From: Pararge aegeria
Taxonomy: Eukaryota; Arthropoda; Insecta; Lepidoptera; Nymphalidae
Length of the DNA: 64,000 nt
Assembly (NCBI RefSeq): GCF_905163445.1
Contig: NC_053187.1
Coordinates: 310,001 to 374,000 of the forward strand
Reading direction: 5' to 3'
Made by a program: the position numbers and the translations under genes. The notes below the pieces were generated by a model. It did no database searches and was not told the origin of the DNA. It saw only the letters and a program-made list of their open reading frames with translations. Every line of letters starts with the position of its first letter. The first letter of the stretch is position 1. Shown here one piece after another: positions 21,856 through 32,375 of this stretch.

Positions 21856-22256
21856 AGAAGATATAAAACATGGCTGCATAAACAAACGCAATCCACACAC
21901 TCGGAACGCAAATGAGTGTAAACACACAAAGGTGGCCTTGCCAGACTTCAACACACGACTGACAACCAAACTACTACAAATATACCCGGACGAACTCAGG
22001 ATAGTAGTATGCATGATTACAGACAAGAATCTACACAATCTACAACTGTCAACACTAAACAATCACCTTTTCATTTTAGGTATAGCCGACGGTCCTCTGT
22101 GCAGAGTGGAGGCGGATGAAACATAGACACACGTATACAGGTCCTGAGCCTCAATCCCTGAAGCACTCCACGACCTGCTTAGCTGCTGGAATATACTCGG
22201 CTGGCTGGAGTAACCCAGGGGGGATCCGGCCGACCAAGTACGGAGACAAGTCCAGG
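21840..22256 (+). pseudogene. LINE relic, RNase H to C-terminal end of a Pol ORF
   Basis: The plus-strand frame contains STRWLEDIKHGCINKRNPHT early, then LHNLQLSTLNNHLFILGIAD, GPLCRVEADET and THVYR, and ends SIPEALHDLLSCWNILGWLE before a stop at 22210. The order (short helix, LNxHLFxxGIADxPLCR, a Cys/His pair and a terminal xxWNxLGWL) is that of the tail of LINE polyproteins that carry an RNase H domain. Two in-frame stops (TAG near 22124 and TGA near 22148) interrupt the frame without shifting it. The RT and endonuclease are missing. It is a 5'-truncated dead copy, bounded on the left by the palindrome at 21811-21855. A minus-strand frame over the same region is its shadow. Confidence 0.65.
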
Positions 22257-22400
22257 AGAAGGAGAAGAAGAAGGTGGTAAGATGACAGCGATAACTACAT
22301 TCGTCAACTTAAACACTCTATCAACGAGGTTTCCAAACGCGATCTGGTTTAAGAAGGAGCCAAACGTAGCCGGGTGTTTTTTTATACAATCAGAACCTCG
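22257..22400 (-). repeat. LINE 3'-end fragment, family F
   Basis: GACAGCGATAACTACATTCG, CAACTTAAACACTC, AACGAGGTTTCCAAACGCGA and TAGCCGGGTGTTTTTTTATA match 62145-62245. It abuts the RNase H relic and has opposite polarity. Confidence 0.65.
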
Positions 22401-23060
22401 TGATTCGTAATCAAACCACTGTAACACGGCAGTAACACAAACGATGCTAAATAGTGGAAAATAAACAAATTTAGTTTTTCTTAAACAAACATTTGCACAG
22501 ATTACCTACTACCCAGTGTTCCACGCGGCGGTCGGGATGAAAGGAATCAGCGCCGAGGAGGCGGCGGCTCGGCGTGTTGTTGCGGCGGCTTATGAATTGT
22601 TTTCTATTGTGTCCGTTAAGTGTGCCATAAATATCGCTGCACCCTCGGGGCTTGGCAGCACAGCTCTGGCGGGCTCGCTCCACTAACAGAGCGATAATAT
22701 GCAATGCTAGTTAGTTGTCGGAAAAGAGCGACTGCTGGTTTCTTGCCGTCTTCTTTTCGGTATATTCTGCCTTCCGAATCTGTGATAAAAACAAACAAGA
22801 ATCAAGTCAAAATATATGCTTACTACCAAAGCTTAGTTTCAAGTTGTACTTGGTAGATATAATAAACAGTCAAATTAGATGTGACCAGTGATTGTTAAGT
22901 AAGTACAGACAGATATGTACATCAATTATAAACACGGATTTGATTAACCTTGAGAAAAGTCCATGTCTCCACATTGATCCATTTCTCGGTTGCTGTGTTA
23001 TATAAAGAAAAATCTAGAACCCATCTGGATGTAACTGTACGTTATCCCTTTTATTGATTT
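22401..23060. other. Non-coding stretch with family-E LINE tail piece
   Basis: At 22718-22805 the plus strand reads CGGAAAAGAGCGACTGCTGG, TTTCTTGCCGTC and CTGCCTTCCGAATC, a family-E 3'-end fragment. A CG-rich block at 22525-22600 (GAGGAGGCGGCGGCTCGGCG) produces short minus-strand frames; no gene is supported. Confidence 0.5.
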
Positions 23061-23293
23061 GAGGACCTTTCTGGCGCAGCGGCGAGCGCTTTGGTTTTGA
23101 GCTGAAGGTTCCGGGTTCAATTCCCGGCAGGGGAAATTTGGGAATTTATAATTTCTTAATTTTCTTGTCTGGTCTGGGCGTTACGGTACGATGTCGCGTA
23201 GAAACCATTTAAAGGTAACAGCTAGCCCGCTACCATTCTAGACTGCATCATAACTTAACACTTCTGATATTGCAGTCGAGGTTAAAAAAAACA
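23061..23293 (+). repeat. SINE family A with intact pol III boxes
   Basis: The head reads CTTTCTGGCGCAGCGGCGAG (A box TGGCGCAGCGG) and CCGGGTTCAATTCCCGGC (B box GGTTCAATTCC). The body GAATTTATAATTTCTTAATT, TGTCGCGTAGAAACC, AGCCCGCTACCATTCTAGAC, TGCATCATAACTTA and GATATTGCAGTCGAGG ends in an A run. An internal segment present in other copies (the GGTGGGAGGCTTTGGCCG block) is shortened. Confidence 0.8.
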
Positions 23294-24429
23294 TAGGTAA
23301 CAAGCAAAGGGATAATCTTTCGTATTTATAATATTAGTATGGATTTCAGCGAAGTTTGTAAACTTCTAAAGTATAGTTTCGCAACGCTTGTGAGACCGCA
23401 GCTCGCATCCGGCATCCATCTCTGTCCGAACATCCCTGACGGTACCGTACAGTGTTCTGGGAGCTACATCCCCGAAGCGGTTCGTGTATATAAAATGCAG
23501 CAATTGTCTGTCTAGCTGTTAATCAAGAAATCTCCTGTGAGAATGTAACATTTCAGGTATTCGTAAGATGTAAATAGGTTGTGCGGTCAAGCGGTTAGCT
23601 CGACACAGGCGATAATATAATGAGGTACGTCTATTCTATTATATTATTCGTAGTCTACGCCTATCTCACGTGCATCTCGTCAATCCACTGGTCTGACACA
23701 ATTGATCCAAGGACAAACCCACCAACAATCTATCGCAATTATAATAATAACAGTAAGGAAGGATTATATTATAATTTTAACATAAAGCAGCGTTATCTGG
23801 TGTAATGAGAGGTCGATAGCTGCGCCGGGATCGCGGCCAATATCCCGGGAAATAATTCGCGGAACAATGGGCTATTTGATTTTATGATAAACTACGGTTT
23901 ATATTGAACCTGAAGCGGTCGGTGCCGCGCAGCCTTTCCACTCGTTAGTGTGTTAAGTTTTCGTTTATAAACTCACAGTGAATTTGAGTTTTATGCAAAG
24001 GATTGGATTAGACTTCATGAATACTTAGCGTCTTTCTGAGATCACAGCCAATTTAAATAAATGAGCGTATGCACTTTTATAAAAAATATAAAGGAGGTAC
24101 AATTCAATGTGGATTTGGCTACGCAGCAATCCTTTCCAGGTAGTCGTCAGTCCCAGGGTCACTAACAAAGAGTAATACAAATGTTAAAGGAAGAATAGGA
24201 ATCGTTAGTTGATTCGTATGCTACAGGTTAACCAAGAAAATGAAACAAAGATATAGTTTGCATCTCGGAGATAGACATTGTCTAATTTTCTTAGTCTTTT
24301 CTTTCGCATTTCTTTAAAAATCTACTAAGTACATAAAACATGAATATCTATTATTTTATTAGAATATAACATATATGGTCAAGCTAGGAGGAGTTATCAA
24401 TTTATAAAATTGATAATTCCTTCTAGTGT
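23294..24429. other. Non-coding stretch with CG-rich block and one hairpin
   Basis: A CG-bearing block lies at 23810-23950 (GCTGCGCCGGGATCGCGGCC, AATATCCCGGGAAATAATTC). A near-perfect hairpin is at 24384-24426. A 61-codon plus-strand frame at 23620-23805 shows no signature. Confidence 0.45.
24384..24426. repeat. Near-perfect inverted repeat, 20-bp arms, 3-nt loop
   Basis: CTAGGAGGAGTTATCAATTT (24384-24403) pairs with 24407-24426 with two mismatches that would be G-T pairs in RNA. Confidence 0.8.
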
Positions 24430-24690
24430 AGGTAAAAACACTTATAAAAAATTATACAAATGTAAAAAAGCAATGTTCCATCTCTTGTTTCAAACGTGTC
24501 TCATTGTAATATGGACCTTTGAAAAAGTAGATCGAAACCGCAACGTTTCCTACTAGATGACGCTACAGTCGCTATAAGACTGATGTAAAAGGCATATACT
24601 AATTTTCGGCAGCGCCGGTAGGGGAGCCGTAGCTTAAGTGGTGAAAGCGCTCAGGCCGCGATTGCCCGAGAGTCGCAGGTTCGAAATTTT
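24430..24690 (+). repeat. Repeat family N joined to a tRNA-like SINE head
   Basis: The block TGTCTCATTGTAATATGGAC, TTTGAAAAAGTAGATCGAAA, CGCAACGTTTCCTACTAGAT and GACGCTACAGTCGCTATAAG parallels 47600-47760. It is followed at 24623-24690 by a pol III-like head: GCCGTAGCTTAAGTGGTGAA (A box) and CGCAGGTTCGAAA (B box). Confidence 0.6.
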
Positions 24691-24868
24691 TTATATGCAT
24701 TTGAAATTTATAAAATTTATCATTTAGTTTTATTGAGATTGAGAAAGATTGCAGGGTATTTAATACCACACTTGCCAGCTGTCTACTTTTATACTGAGCA
24801 TCTGTGCGACAATACTTTACGGTGCCTTTGAGACAAGAGTTACTACACTACGGACAGTAGGTACTATC

Positions 24869-25302
24869 TATACTTATAATAAAACTGTAGCAAGATTTCT
24901 GTACATTTAATATATTTTGAAAATTTTGACCGGGGGATGCTTTATAATCGGTACTGAGTCCAAAACAGATTTTTATTTCATTTTTGTCTGTGTGTCTGTC
25001 TGTCCGGGCATCACGTGAAAACTACTGAACTGTATAGTGGTAGTTGATATTCCGGGTCAACATATAGGATACTCTTTATACAATAAGTTTCCTCCGGAAA
25101 ATGGGATGGAAATTTTTATCAATTTTACTTCATAGCTCCGTCAAATTTGAACCGATTTTAATAATTCTTTTTATATTTAAAATTGTATTGCCTAATTTTA
25201 ATGAAGATCTGATAAATATTGTCGGAGATAAAGAACATAACTCTTCACAGTTAACAGCAAGTCGCAAGGCATATGGGACAGCGATCGGATGCATGCGTAT
25301 CA
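24869..25302 (+). repeat. Repeat X, copy 1
   Basis: The segment starts TATACTTATAATAAAACTGT and carries GACCGGGGGATGCTTTATAA, a GTCTGT-rich run, CGGGCATCACGTGAAAACTA, GGATACTCTTTATAC and GCATGCGTATC at its right edge. An inverted second copy lies at 49487-50004. In both copies repeat X is joined at the same base to a Helitron. Its short frame (25101-25319) has no domain. Confidence 0.75.
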
Positions 25303-25573
25303 TCCTACTAATATTATAAATGCGAAAGAAATAAAATAATATAAATATTAAGTTTGATTATATACCTGCTAATTCATTTTTAAATTATTCAAATTGAACC
25401 TATTGCTTAGAAGATGCGACGGGTATAGAATAACACGTACGGCGACGACGGGCCGCGAATAACAAAGTTTGGAAATAAAACTGGACCCTGGTAGGTAGCG
25501 CTGCAATTAGTTTCTAGATTTTTTAAAGATATTAAAACGATTTGGTGCAGACGAAGTTGCGCGGGTCAGCTAG
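25303..25573 (+). mobile_element. Non-autonomous Helitron
   Basis: It begins TCCTACTAATATTATAAATG and ends ACGAAGTTGCGCGGGTCAGC followed by TAG, giving a terminal CTAG. The preceding base is A and the following base is T, as expected for Helitron insertion between A and T without target duplication. A GC-rich near-end segment (GTTGCGCGGGTCAGC) is in the place of the 3' hairpin. At 271 bp with no Rep/helicase frame it is non-autonomous. Confidence 0.75.
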
Positions 25574-25787
25574 TCTGCAATAAATAAATACCTTAGTAAG
25601 TATCCTTTAGGTATACAGTTACGTTTCACCAATTGATTTTCACTAGACAACACTTAAGGTATGACTTGCTGATCTTGCCTATGAATCCGTGCTACAAGTT
25701 GTCAATTTTTGTGTTTGACTCTGACTTTTGTTTTTGTTTAAAAAGTTTTTGGACAGTTACAAAAGTGAACCATTATTATTGACAATC
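25574..25787. other. Non-coding stretch, no recognised feature
   Basis: Short AT-rich interval between the Helitron and repeat Y. It ends with a TTTGACTCTGACTTTTG run reminiscent of a LINE tail, too short to assign. Confidence 0.4.
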
Positions 25788-25921
25788 AAGTGTCACTTTG
25801 CAAGTCCCCTAACTTTACGATCCGGCGAATTCGTGGCGTAAATTTAGATGGTTCTTAAAGTCATTCGTCATCACATAAGAGTTGGTGATACGTTTTGTTT
25901 CACATGAATTACTAAGCATCC
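25788..25921 (+). repeat. Repeat Y, copy 1 (without foldback insertions)
   Basis: CAAGTGTCACTTTGCAAGTC, CCCTAACTTTACGATCCGGC, GTGGCGTAAATTTAGATGG, CATCACATAAGAG and CATGAATTACTAAGCATCC align collinearly with 46221-46415. This copy is 134 bp against 195 bp for the other, and it lacks both palindromes, so it serves as the reference for the ancestral form. Confidence 0.7.
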
Positions 25922-26489
25922 GATTTACGCGTTCCCTATTTTTAGTGAAAGCCACAAATCACATAAGACCTCTTAATACTTGTCAATCGATCAGTTAGTA
26001 TAAAAACGACGATAATATTGAGAACAAACATCATGGCCGAAATTGAATAAAAACATGCGCTTTTTGGCATTGTAGGGATTTGCACAGTCCCGGAATGTCC
26101 GGGATTCGCGGGATTCCGGGCGAGTTTAGCCCGCTGCAACAGCTAACGAATTGACAGTCACTGCAGTGAATTCACGAAACGCTGTGAATTCGCGACGAGA
26201 TTCTATTTACTACCTTGTCTTCATTAATTAAACGACTAGAATTTACTGAGGAATTTTAAAATTTTCTTTATCCAAGTAGCACTTTATTAAATTATGTGAA
26301 CCGTGAATTTTACGGACTGCCCGTTGTTTTACGACTTTAATTGACTCTTTTAAAAGACTTACAAAGAAGGCTGTGGTTTTTATTTGTTGCCTAGTTTCCC
26401 ACTCTAGGTCCCATGCAAATCTAGTTAGCTTTGGTGAGTTGACTTTTTAAGTACTCTTAATAACAGGTTTAATTATGAACAAATCATCA
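25922..26489. other. Non-coding stretch, CG-bearing block
   Basis: CG-bearing DNA at 26085-26195 (GGAATGTCCGGGATTCGCGG, GATTCCGGGCGAG) includes a twice-repeated GTGAATTC. No gene or repeat family was recognised. Confidence 0.4.
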
Positions 26490-26710
26490 TATGAACCTAT
26501 TACCGGCATGCTACAGCGCTCGGGTCTCCTTCCACAATTTGAAGTGTGTAGGCCGTACTCTACCGCGCTGGCCCAGTGCAGATTGGCAGACTTCACACGC
26601 CTTTGAAAGCATTATGGAGAACTCCCAGGCATGCAGGTTTCCTCACGATATACTCCTTCACAAAAGATATTTAAATTGCTTAAAACACATATAACGCCTT
26701 TCTGAAGGAC
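26490..26710 (-). repeat. SINE family B, 5'-truncated
   Basis: Minus-strand copy with reversed ACCGGCATGCTACAGCGCTC, GGCCGTACTCTACCGCGCTG, GCAGATTGGCAGACTTCACA, ATTATGGAGAACTCCCAGGC and ATGCAGGTTTCCTCACGATA. A short plus-strand frame over it is not a gene. Confidence 0.75.
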
Positions 26711-28447
26711 ATATCTTATAACATTTGCAAATAGATATAAAATGCATACTCACACTACATAGTGTGCGATAAAAATCTAAAACAAAAAATATTAAAGACC
26801 GATTTTCAAGAAATCAATAGCATTATTTTTTTGTCAAACAACAGTCATTACGTAAAAGTAACTTAATACATATAATAACAATCTTATAACATAGACTAAA
26901 CACGTACACGACACGTACTGTTAGTCTATGTCAGGTGAAACATAAGTGACAATACAAGAAACTTTGAAATCGGGGGTTTTGAAAGTTGTATTTCGAAAAT
27001 AAATTTATCGACTGATTTAAGCAGTCATAAACATATTATGTACACGCGAGAAACATACTTACCGTTTCGGTGTAGATTAATTGGAAAAGCCACAAAATTG
27101 AATTCGGTTCTCTATTCTAGGCGAAGTATTTCGTTGTAGATAATAATTTCATAGACATTATGTACATCAAATCTGAACCAATAAAAAAACATGAGAATGA
27201 AGCAGAAATTTCCAATTCCGAAACAAAGATAGATAAAGGATTATATTCCTTAATTTGAAACATTTTCCCAACAACAACCCTTTTTACTATTTAAACTTGG
27301 TTAAGAGGATTGTTTCGTAACTTATCAGTAAAAGTTACTTTTTACTTTGTACATAAACAAGCAAGCCATCAATCTACGCAACTGTAGCGAGGCAAACATC
27401 GCAACAGTAAAATTCAATAGAAAAAGACATAAATTCCGCGTCACTTTCAGTTATGCCACGTTTACACAATGCGAACTACTATCTGCGTTAGTAAGCCTAG
27501 CCTTTTGACAGTACGAGCCGTTTCGCCGGTTAGTGTAACATTTTTTTTTGACAAGGATCTAGCAAGCTTGCCTAGAAGATATCTGTTAACTATTGATATT
27601 AATGAAGAGATACCTGTTAACTATTAATGAACCTATTTAAAAGTATCAGCGAGGTCAATTTGCGTTCTGAGTAAGAAACGAAAAAGTAAAGTGCTTTGTA
27701 CGAGTCGATGGGATATTAGATAAACAGTCAGGTGCACTGTATTGATTTTAAAACAACATGCTGGTTGGGAAAACATTGTTAATTTTTTTGTCTTGAATGT
27801 TATATACTAACTTTTCTTATCTGACTTTAAATATCGAATTTAGTTCAGTGTCCTTAGATTGCTCTTTGTAGTCTTTTACCTGCTAGGGGAAGATCTAAAT
27901 AATTGGATCAGCCGACTAAAATAAGTGTTTATAAGAGTAAGTTATGGGCTTAACTTTCTGTTTCGTAAAGATAAAGACAGTAGTAGTCTAGTGCTAGGTC
28001 AGAAACTCGCACCGTGTGACGACGCGTATATAAGTCGTGTCCACCTGCGACGCGGCGGACGGCAAAGATATTGGTTTTCAATATTTAATAGAGACGCTGC
28101 CGTCTCGGCCAGCTGGCGAGACGGACGAAACACGGTGCCGCTGACGCGAGCTTGCACAACACTATTGCAGAATGTGAAACGATATTTTTTTTCCGCATCA
28201 AGCAAAGTTCTTATATTTGCTACGTGTACAGGGAATCACACACATTAACGTCGAAACCGATCGTCACCAACCGAACGCAAGCACGAAGTAGATAATTAGA
28301 TCCTACGATCGACTCAGCTACGGCTGTAGGCCACCATTCATCCGTCAACGGGTCTACTCACTGAGAGCCGCTACACCCAAGCGACACAAGACATCCAGCC
28401 GCTTCCAGCAACCCTTTTAAAGACATCTCAAAACAGTTTTTTTTTTC
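26711..28447. other. Long non-coding stretch
   Basis: No supported gene. An imperfect inverted repeat lies at 26889-26931 (ACATAGACTAA arms). A tandem duplication of about 27 bp is at 27575-27628 (two diverged units of GAAGA, TA, CTGTTAACTATT). A GC-richer block at 28010-28150 gives overlapping open frames on both strands (27925-28248 plus, 27999-28205 minus); neither has a domain, and I do not call a gene. Confidence 0.45.
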
Positions 28448-28690
28448 AAATAAATATATAAATATACTACGGTCTACGACAATGCATACATCGACCTCTA
28501 GCCCCAAAGTAAGCATAGCTTGCGTTATGGGTACTAAGATGACTGATGAATATTTTATGAATAATTTACATAAATACTTAGAATATACATATAAACACGC
28601 AGACACTGAAAAACATTCATGCTCATCACACAAACATTTTCCAGTAGTGGGAATCGAACCCACGGCCTTGGGACTCCGAAAGCAATTGGC
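28448..28690 (-). repeat. SINE family C, copy 1 (minus)
   Basis: Reversed head at 28645-28690: GGGAATCGAACCCACGGCC (B box region) and CAATTGGCC (A box side). The body (TGTTTGTGTGATGAGCATGA on the minus strand, ACACAAGC-type block, GGGGCTAGAGGTCGATGTAT) is shared with 28873-29130. The two copies are head to head. Confidence 0.8.
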
Positions 28691-28745
28691 CGTCTGAACA
28701 AACTAGATGACATTAAAATGCTGGATGGACTTAAGCGTTCCAGGG

Positions 28746-28860
28746 TTCGAACCCCGGAACTACCACTTAAAACCACAGCGCTCACCGCTGTGCCACGAGG
28801 GTCGTCAAAAGATGGTTAAGATGCCGTGTAAGATAGTAGCGGGCTAATCTGTAAGGAGTA
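28746..28860 (-). repeat. SINE family A fragment between two family-C copies
   Basis: The reversed head CCGGAACTACCACTTAAAAC, CACAGCGCTCACCGCTGTGC shows an A box (GGCACAGCGGTGAGC) and a B box (GGGTTCGAACCC at about 28744-28755). Part of the family-A body (AAGATGCCGTGTAAGATAGT, AGCGGGCTAATCTGTAAGG) follows. Confidence 0.65.
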
Positions 28861-28872
28861 TGACAGTTTAAA

Positions 28873-29130
28873 GACCGATTGGCGCAGTGGGCAGCGACCC
28901 TGCTTTCTGAGTCCAAGGCCGTGGGTTCTACACTGGACAATATTTGTGTGATGATCATGAATGTTTTCAGTGTCTGAGTGTTTATCTATATATTATAAGT
29001 ATATATGCATATTATTAAAAAAATATATATTAGTTATCTTAATCCATAACACAAGCTACGCTTACTTTCGGACTAGATTGCGATGTGTGTATTGTCGTAG
29101 TATATTCATAAAATTTACTTCTATTTGGAT
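28873..29130 (+). repeat. SINE family C, copy 2 (plus)
   Basis: The head reads GACCGATTGGCGCAGTGGGC (A box TGGCGCAGTGG) and GGCCGTGGGTTCTACACTGG (degenerate B box). The body TGTGTGATGATCATGAATGT, GTGTCTGAGTGTTTATCTAT, CACAAGCTACGCTTACTTTC and GTGTGTATTGTCGTAGTATA ends in an AT-rich tail. Confidence 0.85.
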
Positions 29131-30074
29131 TCTTGTTTTCTACGTGGTAGTTCTGGAACGCTTAATGGCTTGGCAGCGCGTTTTGTCGGGGTAGAGCGTC
29201 CCACCCTCCAGTCCTACCAAACTTAACAGAACATTTCATTACACATTATATTTTCTTGAGTTTTTCCCGTACGTAGGGTTAACAAAGGTCGCATAAATAC
29301 ACTTAGGGGGCCCTTAATTAACTGTCCGCTTGGCTCGCCACTCGAGGCCCTCCAGCCGACGGAGTGCAGTGCTCAGCCCGAGCTTGCATTCACCCTCGCC
29401 CTTCGCCCCCGCGCCCCGCACCCCACGATGTAGACAGACGGTATTATGAAATTTCATTGCAGAACTGCACTTGTGTACGTACTGTTTACCCTTACACTGT
29501 TAAGTAGCCACATATAAACTAGGAGTTCGCCGGGACTTATGATAAGTAAATGTTTTTAATTTTTTTTTATACAATCTTTTATCCGCTTCTTTACCACGAC
29601 GAGTCGTCTCGCATCGCCCGCACGCATGTTGTGGATATTATGAAATACTGTATTACCCAGTAAAATTAACAATGCCAGATTGAAGAATCAATCCGGATAT
29701 CAAAAACAGCTGAAAGCAAGTGTGATGAAAAGCAAACAGTTAGTCAGGATTATTATGTGAAAAAGGAAACTGAATGAGAGAGAGGAATTAAACTCACTTG
29801 CCTCCGGGATTTCAGAGGTTTACCGTTCCCAATCTGCAGATATAACGTTATGTATTATTAACAACACAATCTGTGTGTATTTAAACATATTTTACAAAAG
29901 GAATAATTTATACAATATACATAAATAAACTTGGACTTTTTTTCACCGCCTACGTCAAATTCAAATTCAAATTTCTTTACTGAAATTTGAGTGGCTTGTA
30001 CACAGATGACACTGATGAGCACAGCCAAGTTCCGCCTAACAGCATGCAATATTCTAGAAAATTAACCTAGCGTA
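29131..30074. other. Non-coding stretch with CG-rich block and LINE tail
   Basis: A C-rich, CG-bearing block is at 29325-29440 (GCTTGGCTCGCCACTCGAGG, CTTCGCCCCCGCGCCCCGCA). A minus-strand LINE tail (TCAAATTCAAATTCAAATTT) is at 29955-29974. No gene is supported. Confidence 0.45.
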
Positions 30075-30123
30075 ACCTAGGTAGTAACCTACCTAGGTTA
30101 CCTAGGTAGGTTACTACCTAGGT
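30075..30123. repeat. 49-bp perfect palindrome built of CCTAGG units
   Basis: The 24-bp arm 30075-30098 is exactly inverse to 30100-30123 around T30099. Each arm contains two CCTAGGT motifs, so the site is a palindrome made of smaller palindromes. Confidence 0.92.
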
Positions 30124-30429
30124 AGGAATCTACGATTATCTCCGAAGAAAAGTTTTTCTGAATTTTTCTTAGCCGATATGCTAATATTCGATTTATGTTC
30201 GCTTGTTATATCCACTTTTTTATACAGACAAATGTTTTATTTTATAAACATTAAAATATAATATTTATAGCATGGAATAGCGGATGAGGAGCGAACTTTA
30301 TGAAAATTTAGTAGGCAGTAAAGATATCTTTGTCTTATTTTAATATTAACTCAATTTATGAATACCAAGTACAACGTAATACGGCATCCGACCTTTCAAT
30401 ATCAACCGCATTTAGGGCCACTTATATCG
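30124..30429. other. Non-coding stretch, no recognised feature
   Basis: AT-rich interval with no frame or repeat family seen. Confidence 0.45.
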
Positions 30430-30590
30430 ACTACGGCGTAGCAATTCGTGGACAAATTGCGGCGATGCTCCGAGACGCCCTGAAAGCGTTGTCTTGTCGT
30501 GCGAAACCGCTGCGTGGAACATGCTGGGCGGGCGGGCTGACCGCAGCACTGCGGCGCCGCAGGCCGCACGCCGAGCGACTTTCTAATGAG
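30430..30590 (-). repeat. GC-rich repeat family Q, copy 1
   Basis: The core CGCCCTGAAAGCGTTGTCTT (30476-30495, TGTCG follows), inverted, equals the ACAAGACAAAGCTTTCAGGG core at 41369-41388 with one difference. Flanking CAGCGGTTTCGCA also corresponds. Open frames on both strands here (30330-30635) are composition effects. Confidence 0.55.
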
Positions 30591-30697
30591 ACACTTTAGT
30601 GTATGAATAAATAAGTACACCTTCATTGTACACAAATAACAGTAAATCTATATTAAAATTACAAATGCGAAAGTAAGGACGGATGTTTGTTATGATA

Positions 30698-30898
30698 ACT
30701 ACAATGCAATATCACCTAGTGGCTAACCTGTTAGGGTGAATGGCAGTTATAATATAGTAAGTTTAGGTGGTAGGCTGGTAATTAGCTACGGCCGAAGCCT
30801 CTCACCAGACCAGAGAAAATTCAGAAGTTATAAGTTCCCAACTTGCCCCTGCCGGTCCAGATCACAGCGCTTATCGCTCCGTCGAGGAGGTCTTCAAA
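30698..30898 (-). repeat. SINE family A, minus strand
   Basis: Reversed landmarks: GGCTAACCTGTTAGGG, GGTGGTAGGCTGGTAATTAG, CTACGGCCGAAGCCTCTCAC, CAGACCAGAGAAAATTCAGA and the head end CAGATCACAGCGCTTATCGC. The order mirrors the plus-strand copies. Confidence 0.75.
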
Positions 30899-32007
30899 AA
30901 GCTCAGAATGCCATAACGGATCAGAATATAATTTGGCACTATCATAGATTATAGTCTGGAATAGTTTACCAATAATCTTTTATCCCAGAAAAATGTACCA
31001 TTCTTGTGGGATCACTTTGTTTTTGTTTCTTTAATAGCAAGAGAACGACGTACATTTTTGCATAGTGGTAGTTTAGGGCTTAATGAATAACATTGGCATT
31101 CACACAAAACGTAAACGGCAGTCGAAAGCGTGACATAACATAGCTTTTTAAGCATGGTGGTGGAATATTTTTTAAAGTTTGTAACCCTTAGATTCTAAGA
31201 TATGGAACACAATCCCCCGATCTAGGTCGATCCGGGATGTCGAGAGAGGTCGCCTGAAAATCAGCGCTGTAGCAGTGATCACTAAACCACTGCTACAGCA
31301 TAACGCAGGCGATACTGTGTTTGGGAGAAAAAACACCATAGATATGTCACTGCCAACATACATATATATATTTGTTTGTTTTTAGCTCATTTAATTTTCA
31401 TTTAGTTATCTAATTTTAAGATCCTTTTTTATAGTTTAAGTTCTCATTGATATGTTTTTGTGTAGCGTGTACTCTATATGTTGTTATTTTCTCGAATAAG
31501 AGATTTATTATTATTATTAGATTGGTATTGGGTTACTATAAAATATTTGTCTAGAGTTTTGAGTTTGGATTCCGTCGTTTCTATCATTATTGTATTAAAA
31601 CATCTGCAAAGGAAGATGCTATGGTAAAAGCATTATCTATGGCATATTCTTCGAATCGCTGATTCGACAAGGCCAGTAGTACAAAGGCAGGCATGAGTGT
31701 CCCTTCTATTTCAGAGATGTCGAAGTGTGGGCCGTCGTGCAAACGATTATTATGACGTTAGATTTACAGGTAAACTTTAATTAGTGTTGGAAGGTGTATG
31801 AGGAAGTGCAAATAAACGATTTATAAATAAGTGTCCAGTTCAGTTGCAGAGTTCTCACCGGCTGGTAATGGCGCGTGATCCATCACGGCCACGGGGACAT
31901 TAAATGCGCGGGTTTGAGAACTAGACGGACCGTGAAATCCAGACTAATATAATGGACACGAAAGTGCACCTACTTATGCATAGTCCAGCGCCTGAACTGA
32001 TCTTGCT
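30899..32007. other. Non-coding stretch with a tRNA-like hairpin remnant
   Basis: At 31266-31299 GCTGTAGCAGTG is repeated in inverse with a 10-nt loop (ATCACTAAAC). The sequence around it (31190-31320) looks like the head of a further SINE in minus orientation. The rest is unassigned. Confidence 0.4.
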
Positions 32008-32375
32008 ATTATTTATTTATTATTTATTTTATTTAACTCTTTATTTGTACACCACAATGAAGTTAGGAAAATAAAAAAAACAAAAGAAATACAAAGACAG
32101 AAGTAGAATACAAAAGGCGGCCTTATCGCTAAGTAGCGATCTCTGCCAGGCAACCTTTGGATTAGGACAAGATGAGAGAGAGCGGACAGGTGGTGTAAAA
32201 TTATTATAAACGTACATTCAAATAGCTAAATACAAATACATAAACAAAATTGCACAAATAAGAAAAATATAATAAATAAATATAAAATAATAAACTAATA
32301 TATACTCAATCATACACATATATGAACATATAGATAATAAAAATAAACATAATCAAGGTATAATAAATGTCGTCA

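Noticed and set aside
22179..22427. 82-codon minus-strand frame
   Set aside because: It is antisense to the RNase H LINE relic and the adjoining LINE tail.
27925..28248. 107-codon plus-strand frame overlapping a 68-codon minus-strand frame
   Set aside because: Open frames on both strands over the same CG-richer DNA point to composition; no domain is seen.
28619..28819. Possible tRNA genes (A and B boxes at 28645-28690 and 28744-28800, also 23066-23125, 24623-24690, 14733-14782, 50381-50445)
   Set aside because: Each is followed by a SINE body shared with other loci, and cloverleaf stems are incomplete, so they are SINE heads.
30330..30635. Overlapping 89- and 77-codon frames on opposite strands
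   Set aside because: They lie over repeat family Q, copy 1, and have no recognisable domain.
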